Shown one piece after another: positions 27,210-35,147 of a stretch of DNA of 64,000 nucleotides (the stretch's first letter is position 1; each line of letters begins with the position of its first letter). The stretch comes from Neobacillus cucumis (GTDB taxonomy: Bacteria; Bacillota; Bacilli; Bacillales_B; DSM-18226), in the NCBI RefSeq assembly GCF_016107705.1, contig NZ_JAEHGC010000007.1, forward strand, positions 243,362-307,361, given 5' to 3'. Made by a program: the position numbers and the translations under genes. The notes beneath the pieces are model-generated. The model did not search any database. It had not been told where the DNA came from and saw only the letters and a list, made by a program, of their open reading frames with translations.

Positions 27210-28430
27210 TTAATTTTTTAACTCTAACGAATTAATCCCAGAGTCGATAATTTTTTTCTGAAATAATTGTGAAATCTCTTCTGAAGTATACCCGGCTTCT
27301 TGAAGGATCTCGATGGTATGCTCTCCCGGCATCGGCGGGTGGCGTTCTACTTTTGTAGCGGTCCTTGATAGTTTTATTGGTGAACCTACTAGTTTTACTG
27401 AACCTGCCTCAGGATGATTGACTTGAACTACCATATCCCGCTCAATCACCTGTGGGTGGTTAAATACCTGGTCCATGGTTTGGATTGGGCCGCAAGGGAT
27501 ATTATTTTTAGAAAACAACTCCATCCAAATATCAGAAGGCTTTAATTGAAGCTGATTTTCCAAAATATTCGTAAGTTCAATCCTATTTTCTACCCTTGCT
27601 TCATTTGTTCTATATTTTTCATCTTTAGCTATTTCAGGTATCTCCATTACTTCACATAATGTTGTAAACTGCCGGTTATTCCCAACAGCGATAATAATTT
27701 CTCCATCCATAGCCTTAAATATAGAATAGGGGACAATATTTGGATGGTCATTTCCGAGCCTTCGTGGCACATTACCAGAAATAAGATAATTGCTGGCCAC
27801 ATTAGCTAATGAGCTAACTGCAGCATCCATAAGCGACATATCAATTTTTTGTCCTTGCCCGGATTTCTCTCGTTCCAAGAGGGCTGCTTCAATAGAAATA
27901 GCTGAATATAATCCGGTAAGAATATCAACCATCGCTACGCCAATTTTTAATGGGCCACTGTCTTGAGTACCGGTTATGCTCATCAAACCGCTCATTCCTT
28001 GGATAATATAATCATATCCGGGAAGATGGCGATAAGGGCCTGATTCTCCAAATCCTGTGATCGAACAAAAGACTAGTTTTGAGTTGATTTTTTTCAATGA
28101 ATCATAATCTAGTAACCATTTTTCCATAGAACCAGATTTAAAGTTATGAATCAACACATCCGCCTCTTTGGCTAGTTCTCGGATTATGTCCCTGCCTTCT
28201 TCCGTTTTTAAGTCAACAGTCAGGCTGCGCTTATTCCGATTCGCACATAAATAATAGGCACTTACCCCATTTTGAAAAGGAGGTCCCCATCCTCGTGTTT
28301 CATCACTACCTCCGGGGGCTTCGACTTTTATCACATCCGCTCCTAAGTCTGCTAAAATCATTGTGCAGTAAGGACCTGCAAGCACTCGCGTTAAATCCAA
28401 TACTCTAATCCCATCTAATGCACCGTTCAT
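27210..28430 (-). CDS. CaiB/BaiF family (class III) CoA-transferase
   Basis: A 406-aa enzyme moving CoA between carboxylic acids. The N-terminal block LDLTRVLAGPYCTMILADLGADVIK is diagnostic and the catalytic aspartate is in QKIDMSLMDAAVSSL near residue 168. PYSIFKAMDGEIIIAVGN and PPMPGEHT complete the family pattern. GGAGGAGG precedes the ATG. It is preceded by a 200-nt structured leader with terminator and sigma-A-type promoter, unlike the sigma-54 units elsewhere in the island. Partner: the acyl-CoA dehydrogenase downstream. Confidence 0.94.
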   Translation of the reverse strand: MNGALDGIRVLDLTRVLAGPYCTMILADLGADVIKVEAPGGSDETRGWGPPFQNGVSAYYLCANRNKRSLTVDLKTEEGRDIIRELAKEADVLIHNFKSGSMEKWLLDYDSLKKINSKLVFCSITGFGESGPYRHLPGYDYIIQGMSGLMSITGTQDSGPLKIGVAMVDILTGLYSAISIEAALLEREKSGQGQKIDMSLMDAAVSSLANVASNYLISGNVPRRLGNDHPNIVPYSIFKAMDGEIIIAVGNNRQFTTLCEVMEIPEIAKDEKYRTNEARVENRIELTNILENQLQLKPSDIWMELFSKNNIPCGPIQTMDQVFNHPQVIERDMVVQVNHPEAGSVKLVGSPIKLSRTATKVERHPPMPGEHTIEILQEAGYTSEEISQLFQKKIIDSGINSLELKN

Positions 28431-28465
28431 GTTACCTCCTCCCCTTTTGAAAAAAATTTTTTTAA

Positions 28466-28628
28466 ATACAAAAAGCCAGTCCTTTCCACATTAATGTGTT
28501 AAGGACTGGCTACATGATCCATTTCATCCAACCTGGTAGGGCTGGTACTGGAATCTTCTCAGTCAAATATTTTAGAATCAAAAACGGACTTCACTACCTT
28601 CAGCTGTAAAGGCTGTTAGGGAGAAGTT
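28466..28628 (-). ncRNA. Structured 5' leader with intrinsic terminator (riboswitch-like, class unknown)
   Basis: This is the predicted leader of the CoA-transferase operon. From the predicted start near 28628, CTTCTC (28626-28621) can pair with GAGAAG (28560-28555). Inside lies CAGC/GCTG (28615-28612 with 28604-28601). Further on, CCAGCC (28545-28540) and GGTTGG (28533-28528) close a loop CTACCA whose CTACC can pair with GGTAG at 28598-28594, a possible pseudoknot. A strong terminator follows at 28474-28511: AGCCAGTCCTT with AAGGACTGGCT, plus a nested CACATTAATGTG, then TTTTTG. GACTG near 28564 could compete for CAGTC in the terminator arm. I could not match it to a known class. Confidence 0.6.
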
Positions 28629-28634
28629 ATTTTC

Positions 28635-28663
28635 ATTTTAAAAGAATCTTCTGAATACTTCAA
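28635..28663 (-). promoter_or_regulatory. Sigma-A promoter of the leader/CoA-transferase operon
   Basis: On the minus strand TTGAAG (28663-28658), a 17-nt spacer and TAAAAT (28640-28635), giving a start about 7 nt on, exactly where the structured leader begins. Confidence 0.7.
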
Positions 28664-28734
28664 GTACTTTTGAAAAAAATTTTTATGTTTCTACTTATGT
28701 TAGTATTTGAAAAATTTTTATTCACATTAATTTT

Positions 28735-29127
28735 TCATGAAAAATGGCGGGCAATTTGGTCTACAACCGGCATACTCTTTCTTATCGTGGTATCGAGCAT
28801 AACACATGTAACAGTAGCCTCTAAAACCAATTCCTCCATTTGATTATAAATTTTCTGTTGAAAAACAAAACTTTTAGTCCCTAGTTTTTGAGGCTGTGTA
28901 ATGATTTTAAGCGTATCCCCCAGAAAAGTTTCTTTTAAAAACATAATATCCATTCGAAGGATTACAGTCCCGACTCTCATTTTTCTCATTTCCTCATAAG
29001 AAATTCCCGCTTTCTTGTACCATTGTCTTCGGGCATCTTCAAGAAAAGACATTAACTTAACATTGTTTACATGTCCAATTGGATCCAAATAGTCTTCAAT
29101 TATACTAATTTCAGTAAGATGTTCCAC
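28735..29127 (-). CDS. 4HBT-family (hot-dog) acyl-CoA thioesterase
   Basis: A 130-aa hot-dog protein with DPIGHVNNVKLMSFLEDARRQW near residue 15, the 4-hydroxybenzoyl-CoA-thioesterase-type active site (aspartate, histidine, asparagine). Short-chain or aromatic acyl-CoAs are usual substrates. In this cluster it may release a stalled CoA ester. It starts at a GTG with AAGGTGAT upstream, 26 nt after the SDR stop. Confidence 0.86.
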   Translation of the reverse strand: MEHLTEISIIEDYLDPIGHVNNVKLMSFLEDARRQWYKKAGISYEEMRKMRVGTVILRMDIMFLKETFLGDTLKIITQPQKLGTKSFVFQQKIYNQMEELVLEATVTCVMLDTTIRKSMPVVDQIARHFS

Positions 29128-29153
29128 AAAATATCACCTTTTCTATTCTTTTA

Positions 29154-29954
29154 CTAAAACACTACATTCTTATTATAGGTCTCTCGGAACGGAGGTTCCC
29201 ATCGAACAACATTTTGACCGTTTACTCCAAAAATAGAGCCTGTTTCCTCAAATTCTCTTTTTTCTAATAAAGCGACAATAAAATTAGCTACTTCTTTTGG
29301 TGTACCAATTTCCCAATTTGGTGATAATGGATTTCCTTTTTCAATAGCCATTTGTTGTGCTCTTTCCACATAGGGACGTGTCATATCGGTTAGAGCCGCA
29401 GGCGCAATGGCATTAACGATAATTTGATCCTTTTTTAATTCTTTAGCGAGTGTCCAGGTCATCCCGTTAATTGCTGCCTTTGCTGCACTATAATTAATTT
29501 GGCCGATATTTCCCTCTAAACCAGAGTCAGACGTCATATTAATAATATGACCACCGGTCCCCTGTTTTTTCACTTGCTGGATGAAAGGCTTTGTACAATA
29601 AAACGATCCTTTCACATGGACGTCAATCACATTAGAAAATTCATCATCCCTCATTTTATAGGAAATTTTATCATGAATAATTCCTGCATTATTAATTAAA
29701 AGCGTAACTTTCCCAAAGGTTTCTGTACCTAAATTAACAAGTTTTTTACCCGTTTCAGGATTTTCCACAGCGCCGGCTATTCCAATTACTTTACCCCCAA
29801 TTGCCTGAAGATCTCGTACAGTCTGGCTTACCCTTTCATGGTTCCGTCCATTGACAACAACAGCTGTCCCTTTTTCAACAAGAGATTTGGCTAAACTATA
29901 GCCAATTCCTTTTGTCGACCCCGTTATTATCGCCACTTGTTCGTTTAATTTCAC
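29154..29954 (-). CDS. Short-chain dehydrogenase/reductase
   Basis: A 266-aa classical SDR: cofactor motif TGSTKGIGYSLA near residue 12, NNAGI near 90, catalytic serine in NMTSDSG and YSAAK near 157. The C-terminal extension (VVRWEPPFRETYNKNVVF) is unusual for the family. It probably oxidises a hydroxyacyl-CoA or cyclic alcohol in the pathway. GTG start with GGGGGGAG upstream. Confidence 0.88.
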   Translation of the reverse strand: MKLNEQVAIITGSTKGIGYSLAKSLVEKGTAVVVNGRNHERVSQTVRDLQAIGGKVIGIAGAVENPETGKKLVNLGTETFGKVTLLINNAGIIHDKISYKMRDDEFSNVIDVHVKGSFYCTKPFIQQVKKQGTGGHIINMTSDSGLEGNIGQINYSAAKAAINGMTWTLAKELKKDQIIVNAIAPAALTDMTRPYVERAQQMAIEKGNPLSPNWEIGTPKEVANFIVALLEKREFEETGSIFGVNGQNVVRWEPPFRETYNKNVVF

Positions 29955-30024
29955 AGGAAATGCTCCCCCCTACATCCTTATTGTAAAAATTCGTATATTA
30001 CTCATTCTAGTAAAGTGATTTTAT

Positions 30025-30777
30025 CTAGTTTTGTTTGCTTATAAATTGCCTGGCCCTTTCCTGTGCTTCATCCGAAACCATCAAAGCCCCAATTCTTTGA
30101 GAATCCCACTTTAAAGCTTCCTCAATATGAATTTCTAGTCCGTTACAAACAGAAGCTTTAAGTGCTCCAAGTGCTCCCGATGGAAATTTTGCTATTTTGC
30201 AGGCAAAATCATTTACAGTTTCAAGCAAGATTTCGTGTGGGACAATACGTTCGATTAGACCCATTTTTTCGGCTTCTTGTGCTGAAAAAGTTTCACCCGA
30301 CATCATGAAATACAAACCCTTTCCCTTTCCAACTAATCTTGGGAGCCTTTGAGCCCCTCCATACCCCGGATATAAACCTAATTTTATTTCCGGAAGACCC
30401 AGTTTTGCATTTTCTGATGCAAACCGAATATCACATGCCAGGGCTAATTCAAGCCCGCCTCCCAGGGCATAGCCATTAATCGCACAAATCACTGGTTTTG
30501 AAAGATTAGAAATATAGGAAAATACGGTTTGGCCTAATCGTGAATACTCTGCTGCTTCACCTGCATCCTTTAAAGACAGAAATTCATTGATATCCGCTCC
30601 CGCGACAAACGCTTTTCCTTTACCGGTAATCACGATCACCTTTACCGACTCATTCTCTTCCGCATAAGTAAGCTCTTCCTGAAGGCGATTCATCACAGCA
30701 ATATTGAGTGCATTCAATACCTCCGGCCGGTTTATCGTAAGAAATAAAACATTCTCTTTGTGAGAAACTTCAATCAT
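30025..30777 (-). CDS. Enoyl-CoA hydratase (crotonase fold, both catalytic glutamates present)
   Basis: A 250-aa crotonase. The oxyanion-hole residues lie in GKAFVAGADINEF and NGYALGGGLELALACDIRF. Both glutamates of true hydratases are present (GGGLELAL and LPEIKLGLYPGYGG), so it should hydrate enoyl-CoA. The ATG at 30777 has AGGAG 8 nt upstream; a GTG 9 nt earlier overlaps that site. It follows the iron-sulfur protein gene by 30 nt. Confidence 0.92.
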   Translation of the reverse strand: MIEVSHKENVLFLTINRPEVLNALNIAVMNRLQEELTYAEENESVKVIVITGKGKAFVAGADINEFLSLKDAGEAAEYSRLGQTVFSYISNLSKPVICAINGYALGGGLELALACDIRFASENAKLGLPEIKLGLYPGYGGAQRLPRLVGKGKGLYFMMSGETFSAQEAEKMGLIERIVPHEILLETVNDFACKIAKFPSGALGALKASVCNGLEIHIEEALKWDSQRIGALMVSDEAQERARQFISKQN

Positions 30778-30807
30778 AAATGTCACTCCTAATTTATAAA
30801 TCTAGCC

Positions 30808-31458
30808 TTATTGATTTAGTTCGTTCAAAAAAGGATTGATGGCAAGTTTCTTAATTGGAATTCCATATGGGCAGGGACAGCCAGCACACCCTTTACACAT
30901 CTCCATACCCAATTCTTTTGCTTTCTCCAAATAATTATGCTCATTTTGCGGATGATTTTGAAGCTGTGCCAGCTTTACAAAAAACAAAGGACCCGCAAAA
31001 GAATCCATTTTTTCAAAATGATATTCTGGACAGCCTGATAAGCAGGACTGACAATCGGTGCATTTACTTAAAATATCAAACTCTTTTGTAGTGACTGGAT
31101 TGATCGAATGGTTTAGTGTTTGAGGAAATAGTTTTTTATTTTTTATATTCTCGGTGATAAATCGTCTTTCTACTACCAAATCCTTTTGGATGGGGAGATG
31201 TTCTAAGGGACCCACGACCATACCATCTTTTACTTTTGTCATGCATCCCATCCTAGGATTTCCATTAACCGTTACTGCACAGAGACCACATTGTTTAAAT
31301 CGGCATCCATATCGAATGGCTAAGGTATCATCAAATTCCTCTTGTATGATTTGAAGAGCTTCTAAGACAGTGGAATCCCCAAGTGATAAATCTAGTGTAA
31401 ACTTCTCAGTGGTTTGCAGATTTGCACCTCTTTTTACATAAATAGAAATTTCACTCAT
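30808..31458 (-). CDS. FrdB/SdhB-like iron-sulfur protein
   Basis: A 216-aa electron-transfer protein. The plant-type [2Fe-2S] domain has CX4CX2CX11C (cysteines in YGCRFKQCGLCAV and RMGC). A bacterial ferredoxin-type domain follows with CTDCQSCLSGCP near residue 135, and a second cluster motif CKGCAGCPCPYGIP near 195, whose CX2CX2CXCP spacing differs from usual FrdB. Its start overlaps the flavoprotein stop by 8 nt, so the two form one complex. No membrane-anchor gene is present, so the complex is probably soluble or peripheral. Confidence 0.88.
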   Translation of the reverse strand: MSEISIYVKRGANLQTTEKFTLDLSLGDSTVLEALQIIQEEFDDTLAIRYGCRFKQCGLCAVTVNGNPRMGCMTKVKDGMVVGPLEHLPIQKDLVVERRFITENIKNKKLFPQTLNHSINPVTTKEFDILSKCTDCQSCLSGCPEYHFEKMDSFAGPLFFVKLAQLQNHPQNEHNYLEKAKELGMEMCKGCAGCPCPYGIPIKKLAINPFLNELNQ

Positions 31459-33112
31459 TGTTTTTCACCTCAACTAAATGCTCTTCTTCAAAAAATTTGA
31501 CCATGACATTTTTCTGCTGCCATTTTTGATTCTTTTCAGAGTAATCACTTCGATAATGGCTGCCTCTTGACTCCGTCCTTTTTAAAGCGCTTAATACCAC
31601 TGATTTTGCTGTATCAATCATAAATCGAAGCTCCACCGTCTCCAAAAATCGATTGTTATGTTTTCCTTCAAAAGAAACCTTGATACACTTTGACCTTTTT
31701 TCAATCTCCATTAAAGCACTCCATGCTCGGTTCAAACTTGTTTGATCACGAATGATGGAAACATTTTCCCACATAATTTTACTTATTTCCCTTTTTAGAC
31801 GAATCGGTTTCTCATTGCCTTCTCCGGCAAATTGTTTGATCAGTGTTTCTTTCTCCTGGAGAAAATGGTCCTTTTCTAAAACAAAATTTTCTTTTTCCTT
31901 TTTACTGATCTCCTTCCCAACCACTTTTCCAAAGGTTAATCCATCAAATAATGACATTGACCCCATACGTCCGGCACCATGTAATCCGCCTGCGGTTTCA
32001 CCAGCTGCATACAGCCCGGAAATATCGGTACAGCCCTTCTCATTAATCATTAGCCCGCCCATAAAATAATGCTGAGTTGGACAAACTTCAAATTTTTCTT
32101 GCCATTGTGAAGCTTTTGTTCCATATGCCATCTTGAGTGTATTAATGGTCCCGATTGATTTCCAATGCTGCCAGTTTTTTCCACCATCTTCATGTTTGCG
32201 ATTTTCAGTTGGATCAAGCCAAAGACCGCCATTCGGTGAACCATTTCCATTTTTTACTTCAAGGGCAATTGCTTTACTTACATACTCTCTTGTTTTACTC
32301 GATACATCCTCCACAACAATTTCATCCCGATTATTTCGGAGAACACCATATGGACCTGCAGCAGAGGTATCACCCACTTCCAAGCCTTTCATTCCATTTG
32401 GATAAAGAACACCGAATGGAATGAACTGAATCTGTTCCATATCAATTAACCGTGCACCCGCTCTTAAACCTAATGCATATCCATCCCCTGTTGACGTGCG
32501 CATATTATCAGAATGGGGATAATAAATCATTCCTGCACCGCCGCATGTTAAAATAACATGCGGCGAATGAATACCCATCCATTTGTTTTCATTCCAGTCA
32601 TAACAAAGAACTCCCGAAACCCTCTTTTCCTGCACAATTACTTTACAAACAATGACTTCTTCCAGTGTTTTGATATCTAAAGACAAAAATTTGCTGCGCA
32701 AGGAATTCGCAATCGAAATCCCGCGGTTATGGGATTTTAACGTTCTAGGTATGGTGTGCCCCCCAGGTTTTACAAACTCCTTTTCTATTGGGTTATCAGG
32801 ATTTCGGAGATAAATATGCCCCCACTTTTCAATCTTGTCATTGATATTTTTACTTTCACTAAGAAGGGTATTAACGAGATTTTTTTGATTAATCTGTTCA
32901 CCGGTTCTTAATAGATCTTCATATAATGCTTTTTCATTCGATTCATTTGTTGTGACAATCCCGCCGGAGATTCGAGTATTTCCCCAGCCGATGGGATCCT
33001 TTGAAACGACACAAACATTTAATCCGCGTTCCGCCGCAGAAATACTTGCCATCATCCCAGCCACACCGCTGCCAATGCAAACCACATCATATTGATAGAT
33101 TTCCAATTTCAT
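31451..33112 (-). CDS. Fumarate-reductase/succinate-dehydrogenase-like flavoprotein
   Basis: A 553-aa FAD protein: dinucleotide motif GSGVAGMMASISAAERG near residue 13, TRISGGIV, the FAD block STGDGYALGLRAGARLIDMEQIQF, GLYAAGETAGGLHGAGRMG near 375 and the SdhA-type C-terminal helical domain ending ESRGSHYRSDY. The usual substrate-binding TEGARGEGG segment reads SAAGPYGVLRN instead, so succinate/fumarate is unlikely to be the substrate. It pairs with the overlapping FrdB-like gene and may desaturate or reduce a pathway intermediate. The start is uncertain: the ATG at 33112 lies very close to GAGGAG, and a TTG at 33106 has better spacing. Confidence 0.85.
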   Translation of the reverse strand: MKLEIYQYDVVCIGSGVAGMMASISAAERGLNVCVVSKDPIGWGNTRISGGIVTTNESNEKALYEDLLRTGEQINQKNLVNTLLSESKNINDKIEKWGHIYLRNPDNPIEKEFVKPGGHTIPRTLKSHNRGISIANSLRSKFLSLDIKTLEEVIVCKVIVQEKRVSGVLCYDWNENKWMGIHSPHVILTCGGAGMIYYPHSDNMRTSTGDGYALGLRAGARLIDMEQIQFIPFGVLYPNGMKGLEVGDTSAAGPYGVLRNNRDEIVVEDVSSKTREYVSKAIALEVKNGNGSPNGGLWLDPTENRKHEDGGKNWQHWKSIGTINTLKMAYGTKASQWQEKFEVCPTQHYFMGGLMINEKGCTDISGLYAAGETAGGLHGAGRMGSMSLFDGLTFGKVVGKEISKKEKENFVLEKDHFLQEKETLIKQFAGEGNEKPIRLKREISKIMWENVSIIRDQTSLNRAWSALMEIEKRSKCIKVSFEGKHNNRFLETVELRFMIDTAKSVVLSALKRTESRGSHYRSDYSEKNQKWQQKNVMVKFFEEEHLVEVKNNE

Positions 33113-33145
33113 GCTCCTCAATTTTGAAAATGTAAAAAATGTAAA

Positions 33146-33179
33146 TTTAAAGGAGGTATAATGGTACACCTCCTTTAAA
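33146..33179 (-). terminator. 12-bp perfect hairpin between NMO and flavoprotein genes
   Basis: TTTAAAGGAGGT and ACCTCCTTTAAA pair around a 10-nt loop, followed by T-rich sequence on the minus strand. The stem contains a perfect Shine-Dalgarno-like AAAGGAGGT. It may be a terminator/attenuator or an RNA-stabilising element. Confidence 0.6.
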
Positions 33180-33197
33180 CACAAATAGATTTACAAA

Positions 33198-34175
33198 CTA
33201 GTTAGAACATCTAGTTAATACATCAATCTTTTTTAAATTAGTTATTACGTTATTTGCTTCCTCTACGATGTTTCTTACTACATCTTCAGCACTTATAATC
33301 TCGTTAATTAAGCTTACACCCTGCCCAGCACTTGCCCAGCCATTATCAAAATCACCTTCGATTACGGCTTTTTTATTAATGCTTCCACGCACATAAGGGA
33401 GGATTTCTTCTATGGAGGAAGTCTCTTGATCAATCTTCTGTACCTTAAAAGCATAATCTGATTTCAGAACACGAATTACTCCGCCAATTTTTCGTGTTAA
33501 AATGGTGGTGGCATCGTCACTGGAATCTACCAAATATTGCTTATAATTTTCATGGGCCTGGCATTCCTTTGTCGCTACAAATCTAGTTCCCATTTGAACG
33601 CCATCAGCGCCTAACGTCATCGCCGCAACCATTCCATGGCCATCCATGATTCCACCAGCTGCCACAACCGGAACCCCGACAATTCTTGAAACATGCGGCA
33701 CTAATGAAAAGGTCGTCAATTCCGCTCCACCGTTGTGCCCTCCAGCCTCATATCCTTCACAAACAATAATATCAGCGCCGCTTTTTTCAGCTTTCAATGC
33801 ATGTTTGGCAGTTGCCGTGATCACCATTACCACTAAACCCATTTCCTTAAAAATAGGAATGAATGGGGAAGGATTCCCAGCGCTAATACTAACCGCTTTG
33901 ATCTTATCCTTATGTTTCGCAATCACATCTATATATGGCTGATTGTCTTTGTGTTCACTAATCGGAAGATTAACCCCAAAAGGGGATTTAGTTAATTGGG
34001 AAGCAAGCAAAATTTCCTCTTCGAAGTTCTCAGGTGATCTTCCTGCCGAACCCACTTGTCCAAATCCCCCACCATTGGAAACTGCCGCAGCCAAAGCCCC
34101 GTTCCCAACGTAAGCCATCCCTCCTTCTATTATTGGATACTTCACATCAAGCAACTCACAAATACGATTTCCCAT
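33198..34175 (-). CDS. Nitronate monooxygenase/FabK-like FMN enzyme
   Basis: A 325-aa FMN-binding TIM barrel: YPIIEGGMAYVGNGALAAAV at the N terminus, CEGYEAGGHNGG near residue 140 and VPVVAAGGIMDG with LGADGVQMGTRFVATKE near 190. Family members oxidise nitronates or act as enoyl reductases (FabK). Within a beta-oxidation cluster an enoyl-thioester or enone reductase role is as plausible as nitronate oxidation. A second, more canonical homologue lies at 61216-62178. Confidence 0.85.
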   Translation of the reverse strand: MGNRICELLDVKYPIIEGGMAYVGNGALAAAVSNGGGFGQVGSAGRSPENFEEEILLASQLTKSPFGVNLPISEHKDNQPYIDVIAKHKDKIKAVSISAGNPSPFIPIFKEMGLVVMVITATAKHALKAEKSGADIIVCEGYEAGGHNGGAELTTFSLVPHVSRIVGVPVVAAGGIMDGHGMVAAMTLGADGVQMGTRFVATKECQAHENYKQYLVDSSDDATTILTRKIGGVIRVLKSDYAFKVQKIDQETSSIEEILPYVRGSINKKAVIEGDFDNGWASAGQGVSLINEIISAEDVVRNIVEEANNVITNLKKIDVLTRCSN

Positions 34176-34241
34176 AATCCAACCCTCTCTTTTCCAATTT
34201 TTAATACCTAAAAAATTTCTATAAAAAAATGAATAGGGCGA

Positions 34242-35075
34242 CTAATAGACTTTTAAATGAGGAAAATTTAATATTTCAGCAGAATAACTGTAAAAACCTG
34301 AATTGGTTTTTTGACCTAAATATCCGGAATATACCATATTTTGCAGCAAGGAGCAGGGAAGAAATTTCGGGTTTCCTGTTCCTTTATAAAGCGAATTTAA
34401 CATACTTAAAACAATGTCTAAGCCAATATGGTCAGCTAGACGTAAAGGACCTAACTTTAGACCGAGAGCCAGTTCCATTTCCGTGTCGATCTCATTTGGT
34501 GTTGCGAGTCCTTCATTTAATAGATGAATTGCTTCATTAATGAGAACAATTGTCATTCTATTTAATAAAAACCCTGGTGAATCTTTCACGACCATTATTT
34601 CCTTACCCATATCCGCCATTAACCGCTTAGCCCTTTCCAAGGACCTAGCCGAAGTATGGATTCCTTTAACCAATTCAATCACTTGGGAATTTTCAAAAGG
34701 GGATAAATATTGTAATCCGACTACACATTTTGGGTCTTGTAAAAAGGAAGCGATTTTTGAAACAGAATAAATTTTACTTGTTGTAAAGAATAAACTACCA
34801 TTTAATAGTCCGAAACGAAGCTGTTTAAGCACGTTAAACTTTTCTTCGCTGTCAGGCAAAAAATCAAAAATAAACAATGGATGATTTTGGTCAAAGTCTA
34901 AATCTGAACAAAATTTAATCCCTAGTTTATCATTACTATCATTTTCAAATTCGTCTTGCAAGTTTTCTAGTAACTCTATATCCCTATCAAAGAAGGTAAT
35001 GGAATTCGCTTTACTTGAAATTGATAAGGCTAATTCTAATGCCTGCTCGTTTGCCCCAAGAATTACAACATCCAT
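34242..35075 (-). CDS. 3-hydroxyacyl-CoA dehydrogenase homologue with degenerate active site
   Basis: A 277-aa protein with the two-domain 3-hydroxybutyryl-CoA dehydrogenase layout. The C-terminal half is canonical (DSPGFLLNRMTIVLINEA, then GPLRLADHIGLD and GYLGQKTNSGFYSY). The N-terminal half is not: the glycine-rich NAD motif reads LGANEQALEL, and the catalytic histidine of the GxHFFNP motif is replaced (VVGLQYLSPF). It may have lost dehydrogenase activity. The ATG at 35075 has GGAGGT 6 nt upstream. Confidence 0.75.
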   Translation of the reverse strand: MDVVILGANEQALELALSISSKANSITFFDRDIELLENLQDEFENDSNDKLGIKFCSDLDFDQNHPLFIFDFLPDSEEKFNVLKQLRFGLLNGSLFFTTSKIYSVSKIASFLQDPKCVVGLQYLSPFENSQVIELVKGIHTSARSLERAKRLMADMGKEIMVVKDSPGFLLNRMTIVLINEAIHLLNEGLATPNEIDTEMELALGLKLGPLRLADHIGLDIVLSMLNSLYKGTGNPKFLPCSLLQNMVYSGYLGQKTNSGFYSYSAEILNFPHLKVY

Positions 35076-35147
35076 CAAATGACCTCCGTTTTAAAGAAGC
35101 TTTAACTTTATCCATATACAATCTGTCGGTCATCCCCATACAGAGAT

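Noticed and set aside
28431..28734. T-box or S-box reading of the CoA-transferase leader
   Set aside because: No AGGGTGGNACCGCG antiterminator motif, specifier loop or SAM-riboswitch core could be found.
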